A DNA stretch of 64,000 nucleotides from Roseateles hydrophilus (GCF_026712245.1 NZ_JAPPUY010000002.1:806001-870000); one strand, 5' to 3'; positions 49,423 to 59,013 are shown, counted from the first letter of the stretch. Notes: generated by a model not told the origin, from the letters alone. Numbers and translations: made by a program.

Positions 49423-50910
49423 TCAGCTGGCGAGGTAGCGGCTGCGCAGATGGGCCTCGAAATGCGTGGGGTTCAGCGCTTCGCCGCTGGCGCGCTTTAC
49501 CAGCTCGGGCGTCTCCCAGCGGCTCGCGGCTTGCCACACATGCGTCTGCAGCCAGTCGAACACGCCGCCCAGTTCACCGCGGGCGATGCGCGCATCCAGG
49601 TCGGGCTGCTGCGCGCGCATCGTCGCGAACCACTGCGCGGCGTACATCGCGCCCAGTGTGTAGCAGGGGAAGTAACCGAACAGGCCGGCGGGCCAGTGCA
49701 CGTCCTGCATGGGGCCGTCCTTGAAGTTGCCGCGCGTGTCCAGGCCCAGCAGCGCGGCCATCTTGGCGTCCCACAGCGCCGGGATGTCGTCCACTTCGGC
49801 GTCGCCCTCGATGAGTGCGCGTTCGATGTCGAAGCGCAGCAGGACGTGGGCGGGGTAGGTCACCTCGTCGGCGTCCACGCGGATGAAGCCCGGCGCCACG
49901 CGCGTCAGCAGCTTGTGCAGGTTGCCGGGCTCGAAGGCGGGCTGGTCGCCGAAGTGCTTCACCAGCAGCGGCGCCAGCAAGCCGGCGAAGGCCGGGTGGC
50001 TGCCTAGCTGCATCTCGAAGGACAGGCTCTGGCTCTCGTGGATGCCCATGGAGCGCGCGCGGGCGATGGGCTGGCCCAGCAGCCCGCGCGGCAGGCCCTG
50101 CTCGTAGCGGCCGTGGCCGGTCTCGTGGATGACGCCCATCAGCGCGGGCAGGAAGTCATCCTCGCGGTAGCGCGTCGTCATGCGCACGTCCTCGGGCACG
50201 CCGCCGCAGAAGGGGTGCGTGCTCTCGTCCAGCCGGCCGGCGTCGAAGTCGAAGCCCATCAGCCGCATCGCGTCCAGGCCCAGTGCCTTCTGTGCGGCGG
50301 TGGGGAAGGGGCCCACGGGCTGGATGACGGTCTGGCGCGACTGCTGGGCGGTGACGTCGCGGATCAGCCCCGGCAGCCACTGCCGCAGCGGCGCAAAGGC
50401 CTGCTCGACTTCGGCACTGCGCATGCCCGGCTCGTACTGGTCCAGCAGCGCGTCGTACCTGGCGAGGCCGGCGCTCTGCGACAGGCACTCCGCCTCCTGG
50501 CGCGCGAGGGCCAGCACCTCGCGCAGGTTGGGCGCAAAGCCGGCCCAGTCGTTGGCGGGGCGCTGCGCGCGCCAGGCGTGCTCGCAGCGGTTGTTGGCCA
50601 GGCTCTTGGCCTCCACCAGCGCCTGCGGCAGCGCGTTGGCGGCGCGCCAGGCGCGGCGGATCTCGCGCAGGTTGGCGCGCTGCGTGTCGTCCAGCGGCTC
50701 CGTGGCGGCGGCGTCCAGCAGGCCGGCGAGCGCGGGGTCGGTGGCCAGCTGGTGCAGCAGGCCGTCCATCTCGGCCAGCGCCAGGCTGCGCGCCTCGTTG
50801 CCCTTGGCGGGCATGTTGGCGGCCTGGTCCCACTGGGCGATGGACTGCAGGTGGGCCAGGCGGTGCAGGCGTTGCTGTCGCGCGGCCAGGTCTTGGTAGG
50901 CAGAGGTCAT
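49423..50910 (-). CDS. Carboxypeptidase M32
   Basis: A 495-residue zinc metallocarboxypeptidase of the thermostable carboxypeptidase 1 family, releasing C-terminal residues from peptides in the cytoplasm. The zinc motif HETGH lies in VIHETGHGRYEQG (about residue 262), with the third ligand in IHESQS about 30 residues later, and the DXRXT-like region (EDVRMTTRY) is present. The length is typical. The ATG at 50910 overlaps the stop of the YqaA-type gene by four bases. No T-rich terminator is seen for this strand. Confidence 0.92.
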   Translation of the reverse strand: MTSAYQDLAARQQRLHRLAHLQSIAQWDQAANMPAKGNEARSLALAEMDGLLHQLATDPALAGLLDAAATEPLDDTQRANLREIRRAWRAANALPQALVEAKSLANNRCEHAWRAQRPANDWAGFAPNLREVLALARQEAECLSQSAGLARYDALLDQYEPGMRSAEVEQAFAPLRQWLPGLIRDVTAQQSRQTVIQPVGPFPTAAQKALGLDAMRLMGFDFDAGRLDESTHPFCGGVPEDVRMTTRYREDDFLPALMGVIHETGHGRYEQGLPRGLLGQPIARARSMGIHESQSLSFEMQLGSHPAFAGLLAPLLVKHFGDQPAFEPGNLHKLLTRVAPGFIRVDADEVTYPAHVLLRFDIERALIEGDAEVDDIPALWDAKMAALLGLDTRGNFKDGPMQDVHWPAGLFGYFPCYTLGAMYAAQWFATMRAQQPDLDARIARGELGGVFDWLQTHVWQAASRWETPELVKRASGEALNPTHFEAHLRSRYLAS

Positions 50911-51404
50911 GAGAACCAGCTTTCGGGAACAAGCCACAACAAGGCGGCGGTGTAGAACAGGAAGCGCAGGAACTTGCCCACGGCCATGTAGCCGACGCAG
51001 GGCCAGAACGGCAGTTTGAGCCAGCCCGCCACGGCGCACAGCGGGTCGCCCACGACGGGCAGCCAGCTCAGCAGACAGGCTTTGGGGCCGAAGCGCTGCA
51101 GCCAGCGCATCGCGCGCGGATGAGCCGGCGTGCGTTGCTGGACCGCCTCGACGGCGCGCTCCGCGCCATAGCCCATCCACCATGACACGACGCCGCCCAG
51201 CGTATTGCCGACCGTGGCCACGGCGATGGCGGGCCAGAACATGCCGGGGTCGGCCTTGACGACGAGGAACACCGCCGGCTCCGAGCCCATGGGTAGCAGC
51301 GTGGCCGAGATGAAGGCGACGATGAACACCGCCACCAGCCCGACCTGCGGCAGGGCCAGCGCGCCGAGCAGCGCGCTGACGAATTGGCTGAGCCAAGCTT
51401 CCAT
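50907..51404 (-). CDS. YqaA family (DedA-like, VTT domain) membrane protein
   Basis: A 165-residue inner-membrane protein of the YqaA group, related to DedA/SNARE-associated proteins. Hydrophobic segments surround FISATLLPMGSEPAVFL and the WWMGYGAERAVE motif that marks the family, followed by RFGPKACLLSWLPVVGDPL. DedA-like proteins are linked to lipid scrambling and envelope homeostasis; YqaA itself has no fixed role. It is translationally coupled (ATGA) to the M32 carboxypeptidase, though no shared function is evident. Confidence 0.85.
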   Translation of the reverse strand: MEAWLSQFVSALLGALALPQVGLVAVFIVAFISATLLPMGSEPAVFLVVKADPGMFWPAIAVATVGNTLGGVVSWWMGYGAERAVEAVQQRTPAHPRAMRWLQRFGPKACLLSWLPVVGDPLCAVAGWLKLPFWPCVGYMAVGKFLRFLFYTAALLWLVPESWFS

Positions 51405-51473
51405 GCCGGCATTGTCAACGGCTGCCGCCCACCCCGATGGCTACAATCTCGCCTCTTTTTTGAGCAGACCTTC

Positions 51474-52526
51474 GTGCAAATCGGCCCCCACCTCCTCCCC
51501 AACCGGCTCTTCGTGGCGCCGATGGCGGGGGTGACGGACCGGCCCTTTCGTCAGCTTTGCCGCCGCCTGGGCGCCGGCTACGCGGTCAGCGAGATGGTGA
51601 CCTCGCGCAAGGAGTTGTGGGGCAGCCTGAAGACCTCGCGCCGCGCGGACCACACCGGCGAGCCGGGCCCGATTGCGGTGCAGATTGCCGGCACCGATGC
51701 CGCCATGATGGCCGAGGCTGCCGCCTACAACATCGACCGCGGCGCGCAGATCATCGACATCAACATGGGCTGCCCGGCCAAGAAGGTGTGCAACAAGTGG
51801 GCCGGTTCGGCGCTGATGCGCAATGAGGCGCTGGCGCTGGAGATCGTCGAGGCCGTCGTGGCCGTGTGCGCGCCGCGTGGGGTGCCGGTAACGCTCAAGA
51901 TGCGCACCGGCTGGAGTGCCGACGAACGCAACGCGCTGCAGTTGGCGCGGCTGTTTGAGGCCGCCGGCATCGCGATGCTGACCATCCACGGCCGCACGCG
52001 TGAGCAGGGCTACAAGGGCCTGGCCGAGTACGACACCATCGCGGCCGTGAAGGCGGCACTGGCCATTCCCGTGGTTGCCAACGGCGATGTCGATTCGCCC
52101 GAGAAGGCCCGCGACGTGCTGGCCTACACGCGGGCGGATGCCGTCATGATCGGCCGCGCTGCGCAGGGCCGCCCGTGGATCTTCCGCGAGGTGTCGCATT
52201 TCCTGGCGACGGGCGAGCACCTGCCCGCGCCCACCGTCACCGAGGCGCGCGACGTGCTCACCGAGCACCTGCACGACCACTACGGCCTGTATGGCGAACT
52301 CAGCGGCGTGCGCAGCGCCCGCAAGCACATCGGCTGGGCCGTGCGCGGCCTGCCGGGCGGCGAGGCCTTCCGCCAGCACATGAACACCCTGGAGCGCTGC
52401 GAGCAGCAGTTGCAAGCGCTCCGCGACTGGTTCGACGAACTCGGCCAGACCCATGAGCGGCTGCCTGCCACCGCGGCAGCCATCGACGATGAAGAAGCGC
52501 AGGCCGACGAAGCCTGCGCGGCTTGA
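51474..52526 (+). CDS. dusB: tRNA-dihydrouridine synthase B
   Basis: A 350-residue FMN enzyme that reduces a uridine in tRNA. The TIM-barrel opening NRLFVAPMAGVTDRPFR, the catalytic-Cys motif NMGCPAKKVCNKWAG (about residue 95) and the FMN-phosphate region ANGDVDS and GRAAQGRPWIF are present. GTG at 51474 is the best start, because the conserved core begins within ten residues. A TACAAT at 51442-51447 may be its -10. It precedes fis, as in E. coli. Confidence 0.95.
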   Translation: MQIGPHLLPNRLFVAPMAGVTDRPFRQLCRRLGAGYAVSEMVTSRKELWGSLKTSRRADHTGEPGPIAVQIAGTDAAMMAEAAAYNIDRGAQIIDINMGCPAKKVCNKWAGSALMRNEALALEIVEAVVAVCAPRGVPVTLKMRTGWSADERNALQLARLFEAAGIAMLTIHGRTREQGYKGLAEYDTIAAVKAALAIPVVANGDVDSPEKARDVLAYTRADAVMIGRAAQGRPWIFREVSHFLATGEHLPAPTVTEARDVLTEHLHDHYGLYGELSGVRSARKHIGWAVRGLPGGEAFRQHMNTLERCEQQLQALRDWFDELGQTHERLPATAAAIDDEEAQADEACAA

Positions 52527-52542
52527 ACACACCACTCCTGTC

Positions 52543-52797
52543 ATGAGTGCCCAGAAGAACAATCCACCGCCCAATCCCATCGACGCCTGCGTGCGCGACA
52601 ACCTCGAAGCCTTCTTCCGCGACCTCGACGGCCAGGAGCCGCACTCGATGCACGAGATGCTGATCAAGCTGGTGGAGAAGCCGCTGCTGGAGATCGTCAT
52701 GCGCGAGGCCGGCGGCAACCAGAGCAAGGCGGCGGAGTGGCTGGGCATCAACCGCAACACGCTGCGCCGCAAGCTGACCGATCACAACCTCCTCTGA
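52543..52797 (+). CDS. fis: Fis family nucleoid protein
   Basis: An 84-residue DNA-bending protein close to Fis. Helices A and B fall in the middle ([19 protein letters not shown]) and the helix-turn-helix at the end ([20 protein letters not shown]). The N-terminal beta-hairpin arm is shorter than in the 98-residue E. coli protein. The ATG at 52543 is chosen because an earlier in-frame ATG (52489) lies inside dusB and would add basic, unrelated residues. The dusB-fis order suggests co-transcription. Confidence 0.93.
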   Translation: MSAQKNNPPPNPIDACVRDNLEAFFRDLDGQEPHSMHEMLIKLVEKPLLEIVMREAGGNQSKAAEWLGINRNTLRRKLTDHNLL

Positions 52798-52811
52798 ACT
52801 GCGAGACCTCC

Positions 52812-54389
52812 ATGGCCCTCACCGCACTCCTCTCGGTTTCCGACAAGACCGGCATCCTCGAATTCGCCCAGGCGCTGCACGCGCTGGGCACCAAGCTGCT
52901 GTCCACTGGCGGCACCGCCAAGCTGCTGGCCGACGCTGGCCTGCCCGTCACGGAAGTGGCCGAGCACACCGGCTTCCCCGAAATGATGGACGGCCGCGTG
53001 AAGACGCTGCACCCCAAGATCCACGGCGGGCTGCTGGCTCGTGGTGACACGGCCGAGCACGTGGCCGCGATGGAGAAGCACGGCATCACGCGCATCGACA
53101 TCCTGGCCGTCAACCTCTACCCGTTCGAAGCGACCGTCGCCAAGCCCGGCTGCACGCTGGAAGACGCCATCGAGAACATCGACATCGGCGGCCCGGCCAT
53201 GGTGCGCAGCGCGGCCAAGAACTGGAAGGACGTGACGGTGCTGACCGACGCGGCCCAGTACGACGCCGTGCTGGAGGAGCTGAAGGCCCACGGCAAGACC
53301 AGCGACAAGACCCGCTTCGCCTGCAGCGTGGCCGCGTTCAACCGCATCGCGCAGTACGACGCCGCCATCAGCAACTACCTGTCGGCCCTGCAGGACGACG
53401 GCGCCAAGGCTGAGTACCCCGCGCAGATGAACTCGACGTTCGTGAAGGTGCAGGACCTGCGCTACGGCGAGAACTCGCACCAGACCGCCGCGCTCTACCG
53501 CGACCTGTTCCCCGCGCCCGGCTCGCTGGTCACGGGCAAGCAGCTGCAAGGCAAGGAGCTGTCGTACAACAACATCGCCGACGCCGACGCCGCGTGGGAA
53601 TGCGTGAAGAGCTTCGACACGCCGGCCTGCGTCATCGTCAAGCATGCCAACCCCTGCGGCGTGGCCGTGGGCGTGAACCCGGCCGAGGCCTACAGCAAGG
53701 CCTTCAAGACCGACCCCACCAGCGCCTTCGGCGGCATCATCGCGTTCAACCGCGAGCTGGATGGCGCCGCGGCACAGCTGGTGGTCAAGCAGTTCGTCGA
53801 AGTGCTGATGGCGCCGAGCTTCAGCGCCGAGGCGCTGGAAGTGTTCAAGGGCAAGGTCAACGTGCGCCTGCTGCAGATCGCGCTGCCGGCGGGTGGTGCC
53901 CGTCCGTGGGACCAGGGTCGCAACGCGCAGGACGTCAAGCGCGTCGGCTCGGGCCTGCTGGTGCAGACGGCCGACAACCATTTCCTGAAGCGCGAAGACC
54001 TCAAGGTCGTCACGACGCTGAAGCCCACCGAGCAGCAGCTCGACGACCTGATGTTCGCCTGGACCGTGGCCCAGTACGTGAAGAGCAACGCCATCGTCTT
54101 CTGCGGCGGCGGCATGACGCTGGGCGTCGGCGCCGGCCAGATGAGCCGCCTGGACTCGGCCCGCATCGCGTCCATCAAGGCCGGCCACGCTGGCCTGACG
54201 CTGGCGGGTTCGGCTGTCGCCAGCGACGCCTTCTTCCCGTTCCGCGACGGCCTGGACGTGCTGGCCGATGCCGGCGCCACCTGCGTCATCCAGCCGGGTG
54301 GCTCGATGCGCGACGACGAAGTGATTGCCGCCGCCAACGAGCGCGGCATCGCGATGGTGCTGACCGGCGTTCGCCACTTCCGGCATTGA
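52812..54389 (+). CDS. purH: Bifunctional AICAR formyltransferase / IMP cyclohydrolase PurH
   Basis: A 525-residue enzyme for the last two steps of de novo purine synthesis. The N-terminal MGS-like cyclohydrolase domain (about 1-145) starts [14 protein letters not shown]; the C-terminal transformylase domain contains KHANPCGVA (about residue 280) and [10 protein letters not shown]. The ATG at 52812 gives the standard N-terminus. It follows fis by 14 bases. In many Burkholderiales ruvC follows directly, whereas here an accessory cassette intervenes. Confidence 0.97.
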   Translation: MALTALLSVSDKTGILEFAQALHALGTKLLSTGGTAKLLADAGLPVTEVAEHTGFPEMMDGRVKTLHPKIHGGLLARGDTAEHVAAMEKHGITRIDILAVNLYPFEATVAKPGCTLEDAIENIDIGGPAMVRSAAKNWKDVTVLTDAAQYDAVLEELKAHGKTSDKTRFACSVAAFNRIAQYDAAISNYLSALQDDGAKAEYPAQMNSTFVKVQDLRYGENSHQTAALYRDLFPAPGSLVTGKQLQGKELSYNNIADADAAWECVKSFDTPACVIVKHANPCGVAVGVNPAEAYSKAFKTDPTSAFGGIIAFNRELDGAAAQLVVKQFVEVLMAPSFSAEALEVFKGKVNVRLLQIALPAGGARPWDQGRNAQDVKRVGSGLLVQTADNHFLKREDLKVVTTLKPTEQQLDDLMFAWTVAQYVKSNAIVFCGGGMTLGVGAGQMSRLDSARIASIKAGHAGLTLAGSAVASDAFFPFRDGLDVLADAGATCVIQPGGSMRDDEVIAAANERGIAMVLTGVRHFRH

Positions 54390-54729
54390 TGAGCCCCTCG
54401 CCTGGCCTTGCGTGGCTGAACGCCCGCAAGTCCAGTCGGGACCGCGCAGTGGCCAGCGGCCACTGCGCTCCGGCAGGCACATCGAGCCCACTGGGCTCCA
54501 TGTGTCCGGCCGAAGCCCCTGAGGGGACGGCGATGCTTGCGGCGTCGAGCCGCAAGCACATCGCCTAGCGCGGGCCGGCTTGGGGCGGCCCGGCGCTCGG
54601 CCCGCAAACCCAATGCCAGTGTCACCTGCGGGACTAGACGCAGCCCTCTAGTCCAGGGCCGCCCCCGTTGGGCGGCCTGCCAGTTGCGGTTAGCCTCCTC
54701 CGATTCGATCCAGAACCGGAGACAAGCCC
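54390..54729. other. Structured intergenic region without a gene
   Basis: No credible gene is seen in 340 bases. Several perfect dyads follow one another: GCAGTGGCC/GGCCACTGC near 54448-54468, GAGCCCA-C-TGGGCTC inside CACAT/ATGTG arms near 54480-54506, CTTGCGGC/GCCGCAAG near 54535-54555, and GGCCGCCC/GGGCGGCC at 54657-54677. None has a T-run. It may end the purH transcript and could encode a structured RNA. The dehydrogenase promoter should also lie here. Confidence 0.4.
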
Positions 54730-56139
54730 ATGGACACCGCGCTGCAGGAACGCCTGCACCTGGCGCTGACAGCGCAGCGCCGCGCGTTCGACGCCGAGCG
54801 CATGCCGTCCTACGAGGTGCGCCGAGACCGCCTGGAGCGGCTGCTCGCGATGACGCGCCAGCACGGCGAAGCGCTCGCGGCCGCGATGGCGCAGGACTTC
54901 GGGCACCGTGCCCGCCAGGAGTCGCTGCTGGCCGACATCTTCACGGTCGAGGCCGGCGCGCGCCACGCGCTCAAGCACCTGCGTGCGTGGATGAAGCCCC
55001 GCCGCGTGGCCACGCCGCTGCACTTCCTGCCCGGCCGCAATGTGCTGATGCGCCAGCCGCTGGGCGTCGTCGGCGTCGTCGCGCCCTGGAACTACCCGTA
55101 CTACCTGGCCATGGAGCCCGCCGTCGCCGCGCTGGCGGCCGGCAACCGCGTGCTCATCAAGCCGTCGGAGCTGACGCCGGCCACGTCCGAGCTGATGGCG
55201 CGCCTCGTCGCCGAGCACTTCAAGCCGGAGGAGATGCTGGTCATCACCGGCGACGCCGAGGTCGGCAAGGCCTTCACGCAGCTGCCGTTCGACCATCTGT
55301 TCTTCACCGGCTCCACGGCCGTCGGCCGCCATGTGGCCCAGGCCGCGGCGAAGAACCTGACGCCGGTGACGCTGGAGCTGGGCGGCAAGTCGCCCGCCAT
55401 CGTCGACCGCAGCGCCGACCTGGCGCTGACCGCGTCGCGGCTGGCCTTTGGCAAGCTCTTCAACGCCGGCCAGACCTGCGTGGCGCCTGACTACCTGCTG
55501 GTGCCGCGCGAGCTCATCGAGCCGTTGAGCCAGCAGATCCTGGCCGAGATGCGCCGCATGTACCCGCGCATCGCCGGCAATGCCGACTACACCAGCATCG
55601 CCACGCCGCGCCACCACGCGCGGCTGCAAGGCCTCATCGCCGACGCGGCCCAGCGCGGCGCGCGCGTGCTGCGCACGCACGACGAGCAACCCGACGACCG
55701 CCGCCTCGTGCCGGCGCTGCTGCTGGACGTGCCGGCGGATGCCACCGTCATGCAGGAAGAGATCTTCGGCCCGCTGTTGCCCATCGTCGGCTACGACAAG
55801 GTGGACAACGCGCTGGCCCACGTCAACGCGGGTGACCGGCCGCTGGCGCTGTACTGGTTCGGCCAGGACGGTGCCGCGCGCGACCACGTGATGGCCCAGA
55901 CCCATGCCGGTGGCGTGACCGTCAACGACTGCCTGTGGCACCTGGGCCAGGAAGACCAGCCCTTCGGCGGCGTCGGCGCCAGCGGCATGGGCTCGTACCA
56001 CGGCGAGTGGGGCTTCCGCACCTTCAGCAAGGAGAAGCCGCTGTTCATCCAGTCGCGCTTCGCCGGCACCCGGCTGTTCCAGCCGCCGTACGGCCCCACC
56101 TTCGAGCGCCTGCTCGGCTTGTTGAAGAAGATCGTGTGA
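54730..56139 (+). CDS. Aldehyde dehydrogenase, coniferyl-aldehyde dehydrogenase type
   Basis: A 469-residue NAD(P)-dependent aldehyde dehydrogenase. The catalytic Glu is in VTLELGGKSPAIV (about residue 219), the catalytic Cys in NAGQTCVAPDYLL (about 253) and the FGGVGASGMGSYHG signature is near the end. The absence of N-terminal extensions, the PWNYPYYLAMEP motif and the C-terminal basic helix place it with the coniferyl-aldehyde/fatty-aldehyde group (class 3-like). It probably oxidises an aldehyde made by the GMC oxidoreductase encoded two genes later. The stop overlaps the next ATG by one base. Confidence 0.9.
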   Translation: MDTALQERLHLALTAQRRAFDAERMPSYEVRRDRLERLLAMTRQHGEALAAAMAQDFGHRARQESLLADIFTVEAGARHALKHLRAWMKPRRVATPLHFLPGRNVLMRQPLGVVGVVAPWNYPYYLAMEPAVAALAAGNRVLIKPSELTPATSELMARLVAEHFKPEEMLVITGDAEVGKAFTQLPFDHLFFTGSTAVGRHVAQAAAKNLTPVTLELGGKSPAIVDRSADLALTASRLAFGKLFNAGQTCVAPDYLLVPRELIEPLSQQILAEMRRMYPRIAGNADYTSIATPRHHARLQGLIADAAQRGARVLRTHDEQPDDRRLVPALLLDVPADATVMQEEIFGPLLPIVGYDKVDNALAHVNAGDRPLALYWFGQDGAARDHVMAQTHAGGVTVNDCLWHLGQEDQPFGGVGASGMGSYHGEWGFRTFSKEKPLFIQSRFAGTRLFQPPYGPTFERLLGLLKKIV

Positions 56140-56648
56140 TGCAGCGCCGCGGATTCCTGAAGTTGGGCGTCGGTGCCGCCATCGTCATCGGCGTGGCCGG
56201 TGCGGGCGTGGCGCTCATCAAGCCAGGCCTGGTGGACGGCAAGCTGGGCCCCGGCGCGCGCGACGTGATGCGCGCCGCCGCGCAGGCCGTGCTGTCTGAC
56301 CTGCTGCCGCCGCCGGGCGCCGCGCGCGACGCGGCACTGGCGCTGCAACTGGACCGGCTGGATGCCTTCATCGCCAGCCTGCCCGCGCCCACGCGCAAAG
56401 AGCTGTCCGACGCGCTGGGCCTGCTGGCCACGGCGGCGGGCCGCTATGCGCTGGTGGGGCTGTCCACGCCCTGGGGCGAGGCCAGCGCGCAGGATGTGCA
56501 GCAGGCGCTGGACGCGATGCGGCTGTCCACCTCCGACACCAAGCAGCAGATCTATCACGCGCTGCGCGACCTGAACGCCGTGGCCTTCTTCAACGCGCCG
56601 GACAACTGGCGCAGCGTGGGCTATCCCGGCCCGGTGAGCATCCCATGA
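56139..56648 (+). CDS. Tat-signal small subunit of a GMC dehydrogenase
   Basis: A 169-residue protein with an N-terminal twin-arginine signal (QRRGFLKLG followed by a hydrophobic stretch to about residue 29). The rest resembles the gluconate 2-dehydrogenase subunit 3-like proteins that accompany GMC flavoproteins. It likely escorts the folded, FAD-loaded GMC subunit through the Tat pathway and stays bound to it in the periplasm. Start and stop overlap the flanking genes (TGATG and ATGA), implying stoichiometric synthesis. Confidence 0.75.
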   Translation: MQRRGFLKLGVGAAIVIGVAGAGVALIKPGLVDGKLGPGARDVMRAAAQAVLSDLLPPPGAARDAALALQLDRLDAFIASLPAPTRKELSDALGLLATAAGRYALVGLSTPWGEASAQDVQQALDAMRLSTSDTKQQIYHALRDLNAVAFFNAPDNWRSVGYPGPVSIP

Positions 56649-58255
56649 GCGCCATTCCCGATCCCATCGCTGAAGGCCTGCAGCGGGGCTGGAAGGTGCA
56701 TGGCGGCCCGCATGCGGCGCTGCCCGCCGCGCTGGACTGCGACGTCGCCATCATCGGCAGCGGCGCGGGCGCCGGCATCACGGCCGAGATGCTGGCCCGT
56801 GCGGGGCTGAAGATCGTCATCGTCGAGGAAGGCCCGCTGCGCTCCAGCCACCAGTTCAAGCAGCGCGAAACCGACGCCTACGGCCAGCTCTACCAGGAAG
56901 GTGGCGGCCGCAAGACGAAGGACCAGGTCGTCAACATCCTGCAGGGCCGCTGCGTGGGCGGCTCCACCACCGTCAACTGGACTGGCTCGTTCCGCACGCC
57001 GCCCGATGCGCTGGCCTACTGGGGCGACAAGTTCGGCCTCACGGACTTCAACGAGGCGGCCATGGCGCCGTGGTTCGAGCAGGCCGAGCGCCGCCTGAAC
57101 ATCGCCGACTGGCAGACCGCACCCAACGAGAACAACGACGTGCTGCGCCGCGGTGCCGAGAAGCTGGGCCTCCCGACCAAGGTCGTGCGCCGCAACGTCA
57201 AGGGCTGCTGGAACCTCGGCTCCTGCGGCATGGGCTGCCCGACGAATGCCAAGCAGTCCATGCTGGTCAGCACACTGCCGGTGGCGCTGGACCATGGCGC
57301 GACGCTGCTGGTGCAGACCCGCGCCGCCAGGGTCGAGCTCCAGGGCGACCGCGTCAGCGCGCTGGTGGCCGAGCCGGTCGCGCTGGACGGCGCCGTGACC
57401 GGCGTGCCGGTGCGCATCACCGCCAAGCACTACGTCGTGGCCGGTGGCGCCATCAACTCGCCCGCGCTGCTGCTGCGCTCCAACGCACCGGACCCGCACG
57501 GCCTGTTGGGCAAGCGCACCTTCCTGCACCCGACGGCCGGTGGTGTCGCGCTGTTCGACCATGACGTTGCCGGCTGGGCCGGTGCGCCGCTGTCGGTGTT
57601 CTGCGACCACTTCCTGCACACCGGCCCGGTCGACGGCCCGGTGGGCTACAAGCTGGAGGTGGCGCCCGTGCACCCGACGTTTGCGATGGGCAACGGCGGC
57701 GGCATCGGCGCCGAGCTGGCCCAGCGCGCCAAGGACATGCCGCGCACGCAGCTGATGATTGCGCTGCTGCGCGACGGCTTCCATGCCGACGCCGCCGGCG
57801 GCGCCGTCAAGCTGCGCAGTGACGGCTCGCCGGTGCTGGACTACGCGGTGACCGACTACCTGCTCGACGGCGTGCGCCGCGCCTACCTGACGATGGCCGA
57901 GATCCAGTTCGCGGCCGGCGCCCAGGCCGTGCGCCCGGTGCACGAGCAGGCCGCCAACTACGCGACCTTGGCCGAGGCCAAGGCGGGCATCGCAGCGCTG
58001 ACGATGAAGCCCTTCCTCGCCACCGTCGGCAGCGCGCACGTGATGGGCGGCTGCACGATGGCGGCCGATGCGGCCCGCGGCGTCGTGCGGCCGGACGGCC
58101 AGCACTGGCAGCTCGCCAACCTGTCGGTGCACGACGGTTCGCTGTTCCCCACCAGCCTGGGCGCCAACCCGCAGCTGACGGTCTACGGCCTCGCGACGCG
58201 GCTGACGCACGGGCTGTTGCAGCGTCTGGGCGCCAAGCCCGTGATACTGGCCTGA
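56645..58255 (+). CDS. GMC family oxidoreductase (FAD alcohol dehydrogenase)
   Basis: A 536-residue glucose-methanol-choline flavoprotein. The FAD-binding GSGAGAG motif lies at about residues 36-42, a Cys-rich loop CWNLGSCGMGCPTNAKQS (about 195-212) is typical of the long-chain alcohol/sorbitol-type branch, and the catalytic region AHVMGGC and GANPQLT lies near the C-terminus. It has no signal peptide of its own; export would depend on the Tat subunit before it. The predicted reaction is alcohol to aldehyde, the aldehyde then being oxidised by the linked dehydrogenase. No cytochrome subunit is encoded nearby, so the electron acceptor is open. It overlaps both neighbours by one to four bases. 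Confidence 0.9.
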   Translation: MSAIPDPIAEGLQRGWKVHGGPHAALPAALDCDVAIIGSGAGAGITAEMLARAGLKIVIVEEGPLRSSHQFKQRETDAYGQLYQEGGGRKTKDQVVNILQGRCVGGSTTVNWTGSFRTPPDALAYWGDKFGLTDFNEAAMAPWFEQAERRLNIADWQTAPNENNDVLRRGAEKLGLPTKVVRRNVKGCWNLGSCGMGCPTNAKQSMLVSTLPVALDHGATLLVQTRAARVELQGDRVSALVAEPVALDGAVTGVPVRITAKHYVVAGGAINSPALLLRSNAPDPHGLLGKRTFLHPTAGGVALFDHDVAGWAGAPLSVFCDHFLHTGPVDGPVGYKLEVAPVHPTFAMGNGGGIGAELAQRAKDMPRTQLMIALLRDGFHADAAGGAVKLRSDGSPVLDYAVTDYLLDGVRRAYLTMAEIQFAAGAQAVRPVHEQAANYATLAEAKAGIAALTMKPFLATVGSAHVMGGCTMAADAARGVVRPDGQHWQLANLSVHDGSLFPTSLGANPQLTVYGLATRLTHGLLQRLGAKPVILA

Positions 58256-58938
58256 TGTCGCTAGCGCTTTCCCGCCTGGTGCCGGCCCTGGTGGCCGGCG
58301 TTGCCTTGTGCGCCCATGCCCAGCCGCCAACGGCTGCCGAGCCCGCGGCGTCCGCCGCGTCGGCGCCGGCCGCAAGCCGTGTGGCCAAGCTGCGGGCCCA
58401 GTCGCTGCGCCCCGGCGGCACGGTCTATCCGGTCGAGCTGGCCGGGCAGGGCGTGCAGGGCACGGCCGACGTGTTCGTGAAGATCGCGCCCGACGGCACG
58501 CCGGCCGAGGTCAGCCTGCATGCATCGTCGCGTTCCCCGGCACTGGACGAGCTGGCGCTGGCCTTCGTGCGCGGCCTGCGCTTTGCGGCCAAGTCCGGTG
58601 CGAGCGGCGCGACGCTGCCGGATGTCATCGTGCCGGTGGAGTTCATGCGCGACACCGTGGAAGGCCTGGCCACCAAGACCTGCGCCGAGTTCAACACCGA
58701 CACGGCCTATTTCAAGGCCACCTTCCCCGAGACCGAGCCGTCGCGCATGCCGGTGGTGCGCATGACCACAGGCATGCTGCTGCTGGCCGGCATGCCGCGC
58801 CAGCGCGGCGGCGAGGCGCTGGTGGCGCAGGCGAAGCAGCTCAACGCGGCGGCGGCTGGCATCGCGGCGGCCTGCGAGGCTGCGCCGTCGTCGGGCTATC
58901 TGCAAGTCTTCGTCGAGCTGGTCAAGCAGGCCGGCTGA
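58255..58938 (+). CDS. Periplasmic protein with TonB C-terminal-like domain
   Basis: A 227-residue protein with a signal peptide (cleavage near AHA, about residue 21) and an Ala/Pro-rich linker. The region about 60-130 (GTADVFVKIAPDGTPAEVSL to PVEF) looks like the TonB C-terminal fold, where a terminal strand usually contacts an outer-membrane receptor. It lacks the usual TonB membrane anchor and box, so it is not a standard TonB. A second part (about 135-227) with two Cys is not recognised. Its ATG overlaps the GMC stop, so it belongs to the cassette; it may help place the oxidoreductase or its substrate. Confidence 0.65.
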   Translation: MSLALSRLVPALVAGVALCAHAQPPTAAEPAASAASAPAASRVAKLRAQSLRPGGTVYPVELAGQGVQGTADVFVKIAPDGTPAEVSLHASSRSPALDELALAFVRGLRFAAKSGASGATLPDVIVPVEFMRDTVEGLATKTCAEFNTDTAYFKATFPETEPSRMPVVRMTTGMLLLAGMPRQRGGEALVAQAKQLNAAAAGIAAACEAAPSSGYLQVFVELVKQAG

Positions 58939-58999
58939 CCCTGCCAGGCGTTGCGCCCCACCGGCGCTGACCCCTCTCCGGCTCGCGCGATGCGGCACC

Positions 59000-59005
59000 G
59001 ATAAT
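59000..59005 (+). promoter_or_regulatory. Possible -10 element of a near-leaderless plsC promoter
   Basis: GATAAT, then eight bases (CCCGGCCC), then the plsC ATG at 59014. There is no Shine-Dalgarno and no convincing -35. Confidence 0.35.
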
Positions 59006-59013
59006 CCCGGCCC

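Noticed and set aside
54403..54570. Coding frames continuing past purH
   Set aside because: They have no start with a ribosome binding site and no family resemblance, and the DNA is dominated by dyads.
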